This document shows positions 26,246-37,240 of a stretch of DNA of 64,000 bases, piece after piece (the stretch's first letter is position 1; each line of letters starts with the position of its first letter). The DNA comes from Tyto alba (Eukaryota; Chordata; Aves; Strigiformes; Tytonidae). Location of the stretch: positions 27,455,323 to 27,519,322 of the forward strand of contig NW_024881272.1 of the NCBI RefSeq assembly GCF_018691265.1. The letters are read 5' to 3'. The notes under the pieces were generated by a model. That model saw only the letters and a list, made by a program, of their open reading frames with translations. It made no database searches and was not told the DNA's origin. Position numbers and translations under genes: made by a program.

Positions 26246-26462
26246 CACACTGAGTCCTAGCAATTCTCTGCAAAAGCAGTCCATGTTCCTCCTTTGTAAG
26301 TTGTCAAGATAGTGCTGAAGGCGAGTATAGGTGTAGGGGTAGGAGTAAGCAAATTGATAAGTGTCATCCTCTCGGTCAAAGCAAAAAGCAAATGACATGA
26401 CATAGTTCTTCCTGTGGTCTGGACAGCGATAGTAATACACATTTTTTGAGGGTATTCTTTGC
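26246..26462 (-). CDS. AGBL4: Internal coding exon of AGBL4 (cytosolic carboxypeptidase 6)
   Basis: CCP6 is a cytosolic zinc carboxypeptidase that trims glutamates, chiefly from polyglutamylated tubulin. The exon is 217 bp. It starts with the last base of a split codon (phase 2) after a TTTTTCAG acceptor, and ends in frame at a GTG valine codon before GTAAGTAAT. The frame is open throughout and contains NVYYYRCPDHRKNYVMSF, then AFCFDREDD, YQFAYSYPYTYTRLQHYL and DNLQRRNMD. As I recall it, human AGBL4 has nearly the same text at roughly residues 125-200 of about 500, in the N-terminal beta-sandwich domain just before the catalytic domain. The catalytic zinc ligands lie in later exons, not seen here. 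The paralogues AGBL2, AGBL3, AGBL5 and AGTPBP1 fit worse. The open frame runs past both splice sites, so the ATG-initiated 94-residue reading is not a real protein. The last 14 codons carry several substitutions against my recollection of mammals (see findings). Confidence 0.93.
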
Positions 26463-26482
26463 CTGAAAAACAAAAAACAACA
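26463..26482 (-). other. 3' splice site of the AGBL4 exon
   Basis: Read on the minus strand, a T-rich stretch (TGTTTTTTGTTTTTCAG) ends in CAG directly before the exon. It is a strong polypyrimidine tract and acceptor with no competing AG inside the tract. This fixes the exon start at 26462. Confidence 0.88.
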
Positions 26483-26529
26483 TATATATAAATTGACATA
26501 AGAAATATGGACAAAAAGACTGTGTGGGA

Positions 26530-26700
26530 TTCAAGTTTCCTCTAGAGCGAATGAAGTGTAACAGTTTGAGCTGCTCAGGAGCACCGAGTGCTCGATGCCA
26601 GCACAGCCACGGTGCTGGTGTGCCCATTGCCACAGGGACTGCAGCTCCCTCCAGGTGCCCAGGCTGGCAGAGCCACCATAGCAGGGGAGAGCACCACGCA
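26530..26700. other. GC-rich patch next to the exon
   Basis: This stretch is clearly richer in G and C than the surrounding intron and has frames open on both strands (85 codons minus, 118 codons plus). No motif or splice-bounded exon can be assigned. It lies 70 bp upstream of the AGBL4 acceptor. It may be a fragment of an unrecognised repeat. Confidence 0.45.
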
Positions 26701-27026
26701 ACAGGAGAAACCTACTCCCATGAAGTGAAAAGGATGCACAGGCAGTTAAGATATCTCCTACTTTGCTATCTAGCTGGTAAAGTCTCATACCATTACACCA
26801 GTCTCAGCCAAATCTCTGGCTGGAGTGTGGCTGCATCCTTTGACACAGGTCTAATTCACCAGCAGAGAGATGAGGCATAATCAATGAATGAATGTCAGGA
26901 TAAAAGAACGCTGACAGAACTGCTACTGAAATTCAGGACATCTTTATTTTTTTTACGATCCTTAATAGTCAGGGGATATATCAACACCTAGCTAATGAAT
27001 GAAGGAAAAGATAAATTCTTGAGGTG

Positions 27027-27027
<1 letters not shown>

Positions 27028-27060
<33 letters not shown>

Positions 27061-27123
27061 CAAAACCAAACCAAAAGAACAACAAAAACATCAAAAAAAA
27101 AAAAAAAAACCAACAACAAAAAA
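27028..27123. repeat. A-rich simple repeat (AAAAC)n plus A17
   Basis: Several AAAAC units, then CCAAACC-type variants, then a run of 17 A and AAC units. Simple low-complexity DNA. Confidence 0.92.
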
Positions 27124-30095
27124 ACTTCAGTTATGGAAAATAACCTGGTCCTAAATTAGAAAAAAAAAAAGGAGAAAGGGGTATTTGGTCCTGTTCCAAA
27201 TTGGATTGCTGCCCTCCTCGAGAGTTCTAGCTTATCTGACAAGATAAAAAGGAATATACGTGATAGTAAATGCTTAAAATAAAGACATTTATGTCATTGT
27301 CATCAAGCTGGTATCTGTTTAAGGAATAATAAATGTCTGCCTGCCATCTTTCACTCAACTTCAATTACTCTGTTATTTCTCAACAGAAATGAGAAATATT
27401 TCAGAGGGGGGGTCAAAAACTTTTTCTATATACCAGAAATGTTCAGTATTTCTGTTTGCACCCTTTTTTCATTTCATAGATAAGTTTTCTAGCTTTATTT
27501 AGACAAAAGAGTCTCTAGTCATGCCATGCACTTGTAATTTGATGTAACTAACTTACCAGTCATGTTTGGCAACAAAACAATGATCCTGCTGACTCTAACT
27601 GATTCAATTACACATTATAAACAGGTCTCATCTAAAGACCGGAGCAGATCTCAGCTAAACTAGGATCGTGGTAAGGAGAAACATAATAAGATTTACAGAC
27701 ATAGCAGTAGTAATATGCCTCTTTGTAATAGTTCTGGGAAGCTGGTCTACTGCATAGCATCAGTTTTGGCCTTTCATTGCTAATATGAAATAGAGGACAA
27801 AACCCTCTCATTATGCAGAAGTATGTGTTTGCCAATTAGCAGCAGTTAAGGAGCCTGATCAGCAAGACTCAGGATCTACAAAAAGAAACAAAAAAGAATT
27901 GAGATGTTCTTGAAACGTACAATAAAGACCCAGTGATGCAGTTAATTAGACTTGAAATAATAATTTATTTGTCCCTTTTATTGCCCTGGTTCTTGCACAT
28001 TCAAGGTTTCAAGAATTTATTTCAGCATTTTTGGTTAAATAAGACACTTGCTTATCAGTAAGATCTGAAAATTATTTTTAAGCCACAAATATGAAGGACA
28101 GAAAAAAAATTCCTTTAACTTCTTATAGAAGTATCAGTAGGGGAAAAATGCCACCAGCTGTCTGCATGCAGTACCCTAATCTAATAGGTTTCTCCAGTAT
28201 CTTAACATATTTCTATCATTCGCCCTTACTCTGGAGTGCTATAGGACATCCCTCATTTGGTCTCAAATCAAGCAGATGATATGGCAGTGGGTAAATGTAT
28301 TCTAGCTCCCAGTCCTCAAACAGTAATGCAAGTTTAAACAGTATGTTGCTGAGTTGTTGAACTTTATTTGTTTCCAAATTAGCATGGGAGAAATAATAAA
28401 GAACAAGCCTTACTTTATGCCATAAAAATTTAATGTAAAATGAGACCAATAGGAGGAAATTCGGGATTTTAGAAAGGCTAATGCTAATTGAAATTCATCT
28501 GCTGATAGTTAATGTTTAAATGACACATAGTTCTCCTTGGTTCAATAACTTTCTACTTTTAAGCAAGTTGAAGACAACTTTGTCAATGTATTAAAGGCAC
28601 TTTTGATATTTCATTCCCTTTCCCCTTCATTATAGAAGCTAAGCATCTGTTTTATTATCCACTTTGACACATCACTTTATGGCTGCATTTGGCTATTATG
28701 GCTAATCTTGATGTCTAGGACATCTGGTATTGACATTTCACTATCTGGTGTCTGACACAACAGCAGAAACCATCCTCAGTTCCTAGGTTTAAATTCACCC
28801 TCTCAGGGCAGAAAGTGCCCAAACTCCTAATTCAAACCATATCTTCCAAAAATAATTATAATAGTACTCCTGTCACTGCTAATCTATTTTTATCTCTCCT
28901 AGCACTTTGTCACTGCTAATCTATTTGTGAGTCATATAGAGAAAGAGAGTTAGTGTTTAGATACCAACAACACATCTTTACACACAGGAGCCTAATCAGA
29001 TTGAGATCTTATCAGGGAATTAGAGAAAAAAAAAGAAAAAAAAAAAAAGGAAAGAGAAAGAAAGAAAAGAGACATAGTGCTAGATATCACCAACTGAGTT
29101 TTTGATAATGAAAAGACATTGCTCAGTTCTTGAATTAACCTTTGTGTCCTAGACGCACTATTGTTTACTCTTTCCCTTTTTTGTTCTATGCCTTCTGGAA
29201 AAGGACACCCACACACTGTGGCAGCAGCTGCTCCTATTAATTTAAAGCTATTACAAAAATTAAAATTAAACCCAATTACTTTGGCTGGTTTATAGCCGGG
29301 GAACGGCTTAGTCTGATTGTTCCCTCTGGTTATGGACAAAAACAATATTCCTACCTACAGGCAGCTGCCAGTGGAATACTAATGCATCCAGGGCCTGGCA
29401 GGGACAGATTCAGAATGCAGAGTCTAACTGCATTTCTTACTAGAGAAAATATCTTATCACAGATCTGCAGAAAAGCACCAACCTCTTGCGCTGTAAGTCA
29501 CAATGAAGCTGGTTTGTAGTTAGAGGTAGAAAAGTAAAATGATGGTAGAAAGCTTACTGCTCAGATTTGCCATTTTGCATTTCCAGGCAGCTCACACTAA
29601 GAAATGCACCCTGCTAATTGATACACAACTGCCTGGATTTCGGTGCTTCTGAAGAGTTATTTAAAGGAGAACCACCCCAATTCTAAGTACAGCCACAGAG
29701 AATAACATGCAAGCAACCAACTTCCAGTCTGGTTTTAGAAATATATTTACAGAAATGAAGCTTGATATTTTATATCATTTTGAAACAAATTCAGACTGCC
29801 TAGTCTTAAATGCAAAATTCTTTCTGTCAAAGGAAGAAGGAAGCACAGAAGCAAAGATTTTCTTTCTATTTTGACTGTCATGGTCCAGTGCCAGTCAAAG
29901 GCTTGAGCCAGTGGATTTGAGTGTCTTCTCCTCCTGTCTGACAAGGTAGCACTCCAAACCTAGCAGATTTGTTAATCCCAAGTGTGAATGTACATGTCCT
30001 TGTCTGTTCTTATATGATTGCTACATTGCAGTCTGGAGTCAGGACATTTACTCTGTTTTGGTAGCACGCAATAAGATCAAATTTGTCAGTTTACC
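27124..30095. other. Intronic stretch with no gene recognised
   Basis: AT-rich DNA. A polypurine run lies at 29020-29070, and a 37-bp period direct repeat at 28871-28926 is listed separately. The 117-codon minus frame at 28992-29345 includes the polypurine run read as F/S-rich sequence and is not a credible protein. Confidence 0.5.
28871..28926. repeat. 37-bp-period direct repeat
   Basis: The 19-mer TGTCACTGCTAATCTATTT occurs at 28871-28889 and again at 28908-28926 with no mismatch. Seen directly. This is consistent with a recent small tandem duplication of which only the 19-bp unit is shared. Confidence 0.85.
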
Positions 30096-30119
30096 AAAAA
30101 AAAAAAAAAAAAAAAAAAA
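30096..30119. repeat. Poly-A tract (24 A)
   Basis: Uninterrupted run of A in otherwise ordinary intron. Confidence 0.95.
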
Positions 30120-33100
30120 TTGAGTCCTCATTCAATCTCAAAAACCTGACAATTTCAGAGGTCCCAGGATTTTACTCTTTCCTACTACAACAGTGATGGG
30201 TATAACTGAGCTTTGAAAATTATAACCGAACTATACTTCTGTATTGAATGTAATTTCAATTTCAACTCTAATAATATTGATCTTAAAGGCAAACTTTACT
30301 ATCTGTTCTGCTTTTTTCTCTCTGCTGCTTTATTTCCTTTTGAAAACTGGGAGTTAATCAAGACTTTGGGAACAAACACTTGGGGGTGGTGGAGGTGCTC
30401 CTCTGTGACATCTATTCTTTAAGTTTTAAACTTATAAGGGAGCTAATCAAATTCTTTGGTGGTACTACAACACAAATAATTAGAAAATAACACTCTTTGG
30501 AGCACTTTCCCCCCCAGTAGTGCATGACCAAAGCAGTGAGCTTTTGCCCAGTCAAATTTTCAATTACTTTAATGAGCAACCTAAACAGTCTTTGGACCAC
30601 TTTTAATATGGCCCTCGTGAAGTAATTATTCAGGTCCTTGTCTCTACAGGATTGGGTTAGACATATCACAGTCAGTTGACTTCAAAGTAAAATGATGATC
30701 TTTAGAGGAAAAACAAAAAGCTGCAGGTGCTGTAAAAGATCAATGGCCAAAAGAACAATTAAGTGATCTGACTCATAGAGAAATACTCTAGTGAATCTGA
30801 TTGCAGTGTAGTGTTAGCTGTGGTGACACACTGTGGTGATCATTTTCAATTGTCATCAATTTGCAGATGTAGGGATACAACTTAAAAATTTTGTAAATTT
30901 CCAAGCTTACATATATAAATCAAAAAGGTGGGCCTTGGGTCACAGTCTCAGAGGAAAGTAGGCCTACATTTTAAAGACATTTCAAGCACAATACCTGATT
31001 CCAATTTAACTTTGGAAAATAACCTTCAGGTATTTATTGATGTTGCCCAAAATACTAGATCTAGCTACTTCTCCTGAGTGTTCAAATTTTATTCTTAAAG
31101 CTGGATGTCCCTATTTGTTAACAGCAAGAAATTCAACAAACTCTGAAGAAAATATAAGGATGTTAATCATGTACTGCAAACTCTTCTGGGAGGCACCCCT
31201 TTCAAACTGAAGGCCTTACTGACTTGTTTCTCTGTTAGTCCAAGCCATTATTTTTCTTCTTGCTTATTCTTGTTGACAAGTGGAGCTGACCATTTTCAAA
31301 ATTCCTAGCTCACTTGTGACAAAATAAGTTTGTAGGGTTTTTTCTTGTACATAATTTTATATTTGATTCACAGAGCATGGACCAACAGTGAATATGTCAG
31401 ACGGTGTTAAATATTTTTTACAGATAACTGAATGGGTTTTGGCGCAGCTAACTCAGTTTCAGACACTGCAAAATAAGTTCTGCCTTTATTCTTGCTAATA
31501 TGTATTAGCATGTTCTCCAAATATTTTTATCATTTTTAGCAGTCTACTATGCACCTCAGAGTTTTCCACCTCTACATATACCTGGTTTCTTCTTCTTAAT
31601 TACAAAAATAAAAACACGGTGTAATTCAATGGCTTTCATAAAAATCAGGAAATCTACGCATTAAGCATACAGCTTTCAAGAATAATGTTAACTGAAATAA
31701 GTAACCTCTATAAAGTTTGCTAAGGAATAATAGTGAACTGCACAAAGATTGCTTGTAAACTCTGCATTCTTTACAACTTCAAGGGGAAAACACTGAGGTT
31801 TTTTACTATTTTTTTCTCGGAAATGTTATGAAATAATTAAGCAATGAGAAGATACATTTAATTTCTTTTGAGAATTTCTTCATTTTAAACGTTTGTAATA
31901 AACCTGGTAAAACTTCATCGGTACTGGGTACCTGCATCAGTGCTAGTCCAAACTGACATACTGTTTTGTTTTTTTTTTTTTGAGACCTGCACATCAGATG
32001 AATCAGTCACATCAACCGATACTAAGATAGCGAAAATATTCTGAATGTACATCACCATCATTTTAGAACTTGGAAGCCAAAACCTAGAAGCAGATTCGCA
32101 TGAGCAAAATTTATGAGAATAATCCCCCACATTTCACAGGTGCTTGGATACATTCAGGGAGAACTTGCTAAGAAAGGTTTTCTTCCACATAGTGCAGTAT
32201 TCTGACAAGGAAAATTCAGTGGTGAGGAGAAACGATAAATAGAAAATAACAGTGGGAAATGTCCTTTGTCCTGTGTTTGTAAAATACCTTACAGAAATGT
32301 GGTGCTTGCCCACAGGCCAGTCTTCTAGATCCTGTGATAATACCAATAACAGAAACATAATGAAACCATTCTACCTAAAACCAGAGGCAACCAGAAGTCG
32401 TCATTATTCCTAAAAGTGACAAGAAATGCTGAGAAAAGGACGTACCTTGTGGGAAATGCAGTGAAACAGTCTGGAAGGGCCCCTACTAGCAGATCATGAT
32501 TATGAGATAATAAAGCAATGCTGAAAACCTGTTCCTGGGTTCTGCTGTCAGAAATTAAATCATCATCCTTTGATTCACCAGAATAAGCATAATATAATGA
32601 AGGGGAGGGATGCTAAATTTTGAGCTGGCAAGAAATAACTTTTAGAATGACTGAATTAGTTTTTAAGCGGCTTTATATAAGACAGGGCAACACTGCATCG
32701 CCCAAATCAAGAGCTTCAGGTTCTCCAAACATCAGTATGGTTTCGTGGGAGGAGGTTTCCTTCAGTGTTACCCTTCACTCATTTATCTATCTCCCCTAAA
32801 CATAAAACATGCTCACAGAGGTCCAGATTTGGCACAGTGCCCTCTCTTGACAAAACACTTTAATATGTCTTAGGGGAGCTGTCAGCTGGTAGTGAAATCC
32901 AAAATCTTTTGCCGACAGCAAGTACGAGTGGGGTCTCCAGTGGACAAGAAACTGATTTACCTTCTTTTCTCCTTCCTGCCTAACATTATAACCAAAGCTA
33001 TACTCCCTCCTCCATCTTTTGTTTATTCTGTCAAGTTGGTAAAGCTTATACTTCAGTGACTTTGCTCTGAAGCAGCAGTTCCAATACTGCAATTATTCTA

Positions 33101-33421
33101 CAGAAACTCTTTTAAACTGCAGGGATAATGAATGGTGCTGATTTTTTCTGCTGTCAAAATATGATTTGCCTACTGACCACAGGTGTTCCAGCCATGCATT
33201 GCTTCAATAGCAATATCTCTATGCAGTACTTAGAAAGGAAGGAAGGAAGAGAGGGAGAAAAGCTGACTTTCCACAAAAATAGTAGAACAATAAAAGAAAA
33301 CAGTGAAGGTAGCCATACATGCATGATCATCCTCTGAAGACATCGTGAATGCAAGAAAAGGATGCAAGAGACAACATTTCTGTCCTGAAATGCAGCTACT
33401 CGGGAAAAAAGAAACAAACGT

Positions 33422-33426
<5 letters not shown>
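30120..33426. other. Intronic stretch with no recognised feature
   Basis: AT-rich DNA; a GGAA-type purine repeat occurs at about 33233-33262. Open frames up to 98 codons (32796-33092, minus) have no motif I know and do not match AGBL4. Confidence 0.5.

Positions 33427-33456
<30 letters not shown>
33427..33456. repeat. Poly-A tract (30 A)
   Basis: Uninterrupted run of 30 A. No retroelement recognised on either side. Confidence 0.95.
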
Positions 33457-33458
<2 letters not shown>

Positions 33459-34033
33459 AGTTTAGAAAATGAGAATTTGTGATAAGCACTGGGCAAGGTA
33501 AGGAAAGAGAGAAGAAACAGCACTTCAGAACACCTCACCACTGCAGTTCCAATATTTGGAACATGCAGAAAAGAAAAACAAGGTTTTTTGGAAGTGAATG
33601 AGAAAAAGTAACTACAAGTACTGTTAAAGGAGTGGAGTGATTTAGAAGAATTAAGTCATCATGAATAATGTTGTACTAGAAAAAGGTGAGGACAATAAAT
33701 GTTCCACCTCAGCATATAAATCTGAAAACCACATAGCAATGCTTTTTCTAGTTTTGACCTATACCAGACTCTCTGGCCATAAAAGTACAAGTCTACTGAC
33801 AACTTCAGAAGACAGTTTGAATATACTGACATCAGGGAGAAAATAAGCATATAAAAAACAGAAGAAAGCATATCACTGACTGGATCAGAAAGGAAGACAG
33901 GTTAGGAGACTGAAAGAAGGAAACAAGACTGGCTCACCACAGGCATATCAGCTTCAAGTTGGCCAGAAACAAGGTAATAGAATGACTGGTAATAAATGAC
34001 CTTTTAAGCCTTTCTCTTTTCTACTATCTGTGG

Positions 34034-34072
<39 letters not shown>
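34034..34072. repeat. Poly-A tract (39 A)
   Basis: Longest pure A run in the window. No processed-pseudogene body or LINE recognised upstream on the plus strand. Confidence 0.95.
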
Positions 34073-34074
<2 letters not shown>

Positions 34075-34399
34075 ACCATGCTTGAGAGAATTGTGTACTG
34101 GACAAATTTTAGGAGAGGCTGCTTGGTGAGAAATAGTTTATTTCTATTCAGAATCTCTACAAAATATGTTTATGTCAATCAGATTTTTCTCCAACAGCCA
34201 GTTCAAATGAATTCCAAATAATTTCACTAAACAATTTACTGATTAACATAGCATTTTAGTGTCTTCATGTCCAAATTCAGCATTTACTCCATTATCCTTT
34301 CCTGTCTCCATTATAATCTGACATACAATCCCTCCAGATTATGTTGACTGGAAAACATGAATTTACAGGATCATACAGGCTATAAAACCAAGTCCTTGC

Positions 34400-34500
34400 A
34401 ATGTTTGGAGCACGTGTTGGCCTGGGAATGAGGGACCAACCTCAATCCCAAATTCACGTCCCTGAACTGCACTACCAGTAGACCACTGGGTCAGCTCTAA
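34400..34500 (-). repeat. tRNA-derived SINE-like fragment
   Basis: On the minus strand a TGACCCAGTGG block (34493-34483) resembles an RNA polymerase III A box (TRGYNNARNGG). About 41 bases downstream, GGTTGGTCCC (34441-34432) resembles a B box (GGTTCGANNCC). The spacing is tRNA-like, and the text recalls tRNA-derived SINE heads of reptiles (AGTGGTTAGAGCAC..., GGTTCAAGTCCC). No tRNA cloverleaf is intact, so this is not a functional tRNA. It is a fossil SINE head, family not named. Confidence 0.45.
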
Positions 34501-35049
34501 TAGCCTCTTAGCCTCAATTACCTAATTAGCCTTTTCTTCACTCTCCTCTTCTCCCTTTCCCATCTGTTCATCTATTCCCACCACTCCCTGTTCTTCTGCA
34601 AGAATAATTTTAAAAATCTATGTTAACTTCATTTAGGTTAGTCTCAGGTGACTTCTCCTCTATGCAAGAATAATTTATAAGTCTCATAAGAGCCCCAACT
34701 TGAGGAATTATTTCAGTAATATCTGAATTCTGAAATCCGTGTTTAAAATGTTGATGATTTCACAGTCTAAATACAAAGTTGAGATTGTTAATTTACATCA
34801 TTTTAATGTAGATTTTAACTAATTAACAAAGGAAGGACAATGGATATGAAACAGATTTTTACCGGTTGTAGCTTGGTTTATACTGAGCTGTCCTTAGTAA
34901 AATCTGAAACCCTCTGGAAGCCTGAGCCTTCCCAACATACGTTATTCCTGATAAAAATCAGAGCATCTCTGATAGTAGATGATGTATGAGCAGGATAAAG
35001 ACAAAAGAAAACAGGAAATTGTCATCATGGATCAGACTTTGTTAGCTGG

Positions 35050-35700
35050 GCAAACTTACCCATAATATTATGCTTTATCCTATCGTCTGTCTCCACGCAA
35101 TGAAGACTGAGTTCAGCAATTCGTTTTTAATGTCCCATTTCTTACACCTTCTAGCATCTTGTTCACTTTTTCTACTATAACAGCATCATCAAATGGCTTC
35201 TGTTATGGAACTGCCAACAGCAATGTTCGGGTTTTTTTGCCTTCAGTTAGAAGATGATATTTTTGTGTGGTTTCCTCCACATATTAACTTCTCATTTATC
35301 AGGACTGAACCTCCTTTATCTAGATGAGTAACTAGTTTAGATCACTCAGAAGTTTCTAACAGTGTGCTACAGGCTTAAATTACTTAAGTAATTACATTAT
35401 TTGTAAGTGTTACCACCCAATCCTTCACCTCTCTCCCCAGATCATTAATAAATATAATTAGCATATGACCTGGTAGGTAACATTAAGAAATGCAGCTGCT
35501 AGCCTTTTACTGTGATGAAAACTGACCACTTAGCCCTCTGCCTTTTTGTTTCCATGTCAGTTTTTGATCTATGATGATACTTGCCCCGTTACCATATGTG
35601 ACTACTTAGCCTTTATAACAGTGTCCTGTGACAGACTTTGTCACAAGCTTTTAAAAAGTAAAAATACATTACGTCAGGCTGCTCACTTCATAAGCCTGGT
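35050..35700 (-). mobile_element. Ancient CR1 LINE, reverse-transcriptase part (3' piece)
   Basis: Read on the minus strand, GCTTGTGACAAAGTCTG (near 35650) encodes a decayed form of the QKAFDKVPH motif of CR1 reverse transcriptase. Further on, ATTTATTAATGATCTGG encodes FINDLG/E, and blocks towards 35050 follow the order of amniote CR1 ORF2 (KVNKML near 35160, a GI.N..ENI-like end). The frame is broken by stops and indels. This is the 3' half of the element whose 5' half lies at 36766-37240. Confidence 0.7.
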
Positions 35701-36765
35701 AGCTGAAACCTAAAGGTGAGGAAACATTCCCAGGAATTCCCAAGGGGAAAGTGCACCTTGGCATCTGATGGAATCAAAGGGAGATAAACAGAAAAGACTG
35801 GTGGGCAAGCCAGAAACACCTCCCTTTGGCACGTATTGCAATTATATTTTTGAAGGACATTTCTGTTACAACAGGAGTTACTTCACCACATGGAGAAAAT
35901 ACAGGGAAGTCTAGGTCAACTAACTCTGTCCAAGTGAGTCAATCCAGGAAGAGCATTTAGGACCAAAATACAAAAGTTACACCTTTAAAAAAAAAAAAAA
36001 AAGGGAGATGAGTTAAAGCCTTTTACAAGATATGTGAGTACTAGAAGCTGCTTAAGCCTCTCCTATGAACTGAAAGTCTGTGCCTGGTTCTTAGCATGCT
36101 GCTTACTCCTCCAAGGGCTGCAACAATAAAACCTGTCCGCAGAGGGGTGGGAGCTAGTGGGAATGGTGGGTGAGAGTGCCACAAACCACAGAGCACCCAG
36201 AGCTGTGGCTGGCAGAAGTACTGTATGTTGCTAGCAGGGAAATGTATGGCTGGAGAGGGGAAGAGCAGCTAATGAAAATGTATCACATCAGGCTAGAATA
36301 GCCTCAAGTTTGGCTTCGCTACCCGGCAACACTTGCTGATCTCAAACTGTGAATGAAAGTAGGTGAAACGAACCTAGTGGACTTGTGAGATGAAAATACT
36401 ATTGTTACAATTATATGTCAGGAATTGGTCATTGCTACTCTGAGAATCTAGCTTGTCAGATTTCTCTTAGTCCTTTTTATGAAAACATTGTTTATTTCAT
36501 CATCTGATTCCCTTTTTTGAGTCTCTGAGCACCAGCAAGCTCAGAACCAGTTTCTGGGAAGGGGATAATATCAGCACGTTTGCGGTGACCCCCTTATACT
36601 CAAACCTGGCCCTTGCTGCTTTCAATCAAGTCCAGGGAAAAGGGTTATCTTATCCTTTTATTCTCCTCTCTTTCCTACGTGGCCGTGACCGGGCATTGTC
36701 AGAGGGAGAGTGCCAGGCTAGAGGGACTTTTGGTCTGATCCAATATGGGCACTCTTATTTCTTTT
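35701..36765 (+). mobile_element. About 1 kb insertion splitting an older CR1
   Basis: The two parts of the minus-strand CR1 flank this segment, and little of the CR1 reading is missing between them (about 15 residues by my recollection). The right end, about 36690-36762, matches the 3' terminus of an amniote CR1 in plus orientation: GCTAGAGGGACTTTTGGTCT, then GATCCAATATGGGCACTCTTAT. The rest is not recognised. It includes AATAAA at 36125-36130 in a context (GCTGCAACAATAAAACCTG) that looks like an LTR polyadenylation region. It may therefore be a composite of a short CR1 tail and another element. Confidence 0.5.
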
Positions 36766-37240
36766 TATGGTCACATTCACACAGTTCTAAGAAATGTAGT
36801 GAGACATGAATTTTCTTTGCTGAATCTGTTCTCAGTAAAGTTTCTCACATCATGATCTTCCAGGTGTTTTATTATTCCCTTTTAAATTCCTGTTTCGACC
36901 ATTTGCAATGTGCAGATGTAATGCTTACTGGTCTAAATATAGGATAAACCCCAGATACTTGCCAACCGTCTGGAACAGGGCTTGGTTTTAATGAGAGCGC
37001 ATATCTTTGTTAGCAGTTCAGCTAATTCATTTCTAAGCTTCTTCAGAATTCTTTTATACATAAATCATGTGGGGATGATGATTTACTGCTTTTTAATTAA
37101 TCAATTTGCCCCATCTTCTCAATCTCTGATAGTGCCTCATCTTTATTCCCAGAAAAGAACAGGGCTAAGATAGGTACCTCCAAAACCTTGTTTGCTATAA
37201 AGACTGATTTATGATGTAGAACCACCTAATTTCTTTGCAT
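36766..37240 (-). mobile_element. Ancient CR1 LINE, ORF2 pre-RT and early RT part (5' piece)
   Basis: On the minus strand the order of blocks follows amniote CR1 ORF2: the end of the endonuclease-RT linker (near 37200), an ATTGATTAATTAAAAAGCAG block (near 37090), then AGACCAGTAAGCATTACATC encoding RPVSITS (near 36925), and AATTCATGTCTCACTACATT encoding NSCLTTF, equivalent to KSCLTNL (near 36800). Stops and indels show it is dead. It joins to the piece at 35050-35700 across an insertion. Confidence 0.7.

Noticed and set aside
26189..26514. Reading the AGBL4 region as a free-standing small protein from its first ATG
   Set aside because: The ATG lies in the intron upstream of the CAG acceptor and the frame continues past the GTAAGT donor; the family match covers only the segment between the splice sites.
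26524..26880. 118-codon plus-strand frame as a gene next to the AGBL4 exon
   Set aside because: It runs through a GC-rich patch where stop codons are rarer, has no recognisable domain and is mirrored by an open frame on the other strand.
28871..28926. CRISPR-like repeat
   Set aside because: Only two copies, in vertebrate intron; no array structure anywhere in the window.
28992..29345. 117-codon minus-strand frame
   Set aside because: A third of it is a polypurine tract read backwards (F/S-rich); no domain.
33427..33456. Processed pseudogene ending in a poly-A tail
   Set aside because: No coding-like body on either side and no flanking duplication could be seen.
34400..34500. Functional tRNA gene
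   Set aside because: The B box is degenerate, and acceptor and anticodon stems do not pair; no T-run terminator. Kept only as a SINE-like fossil.
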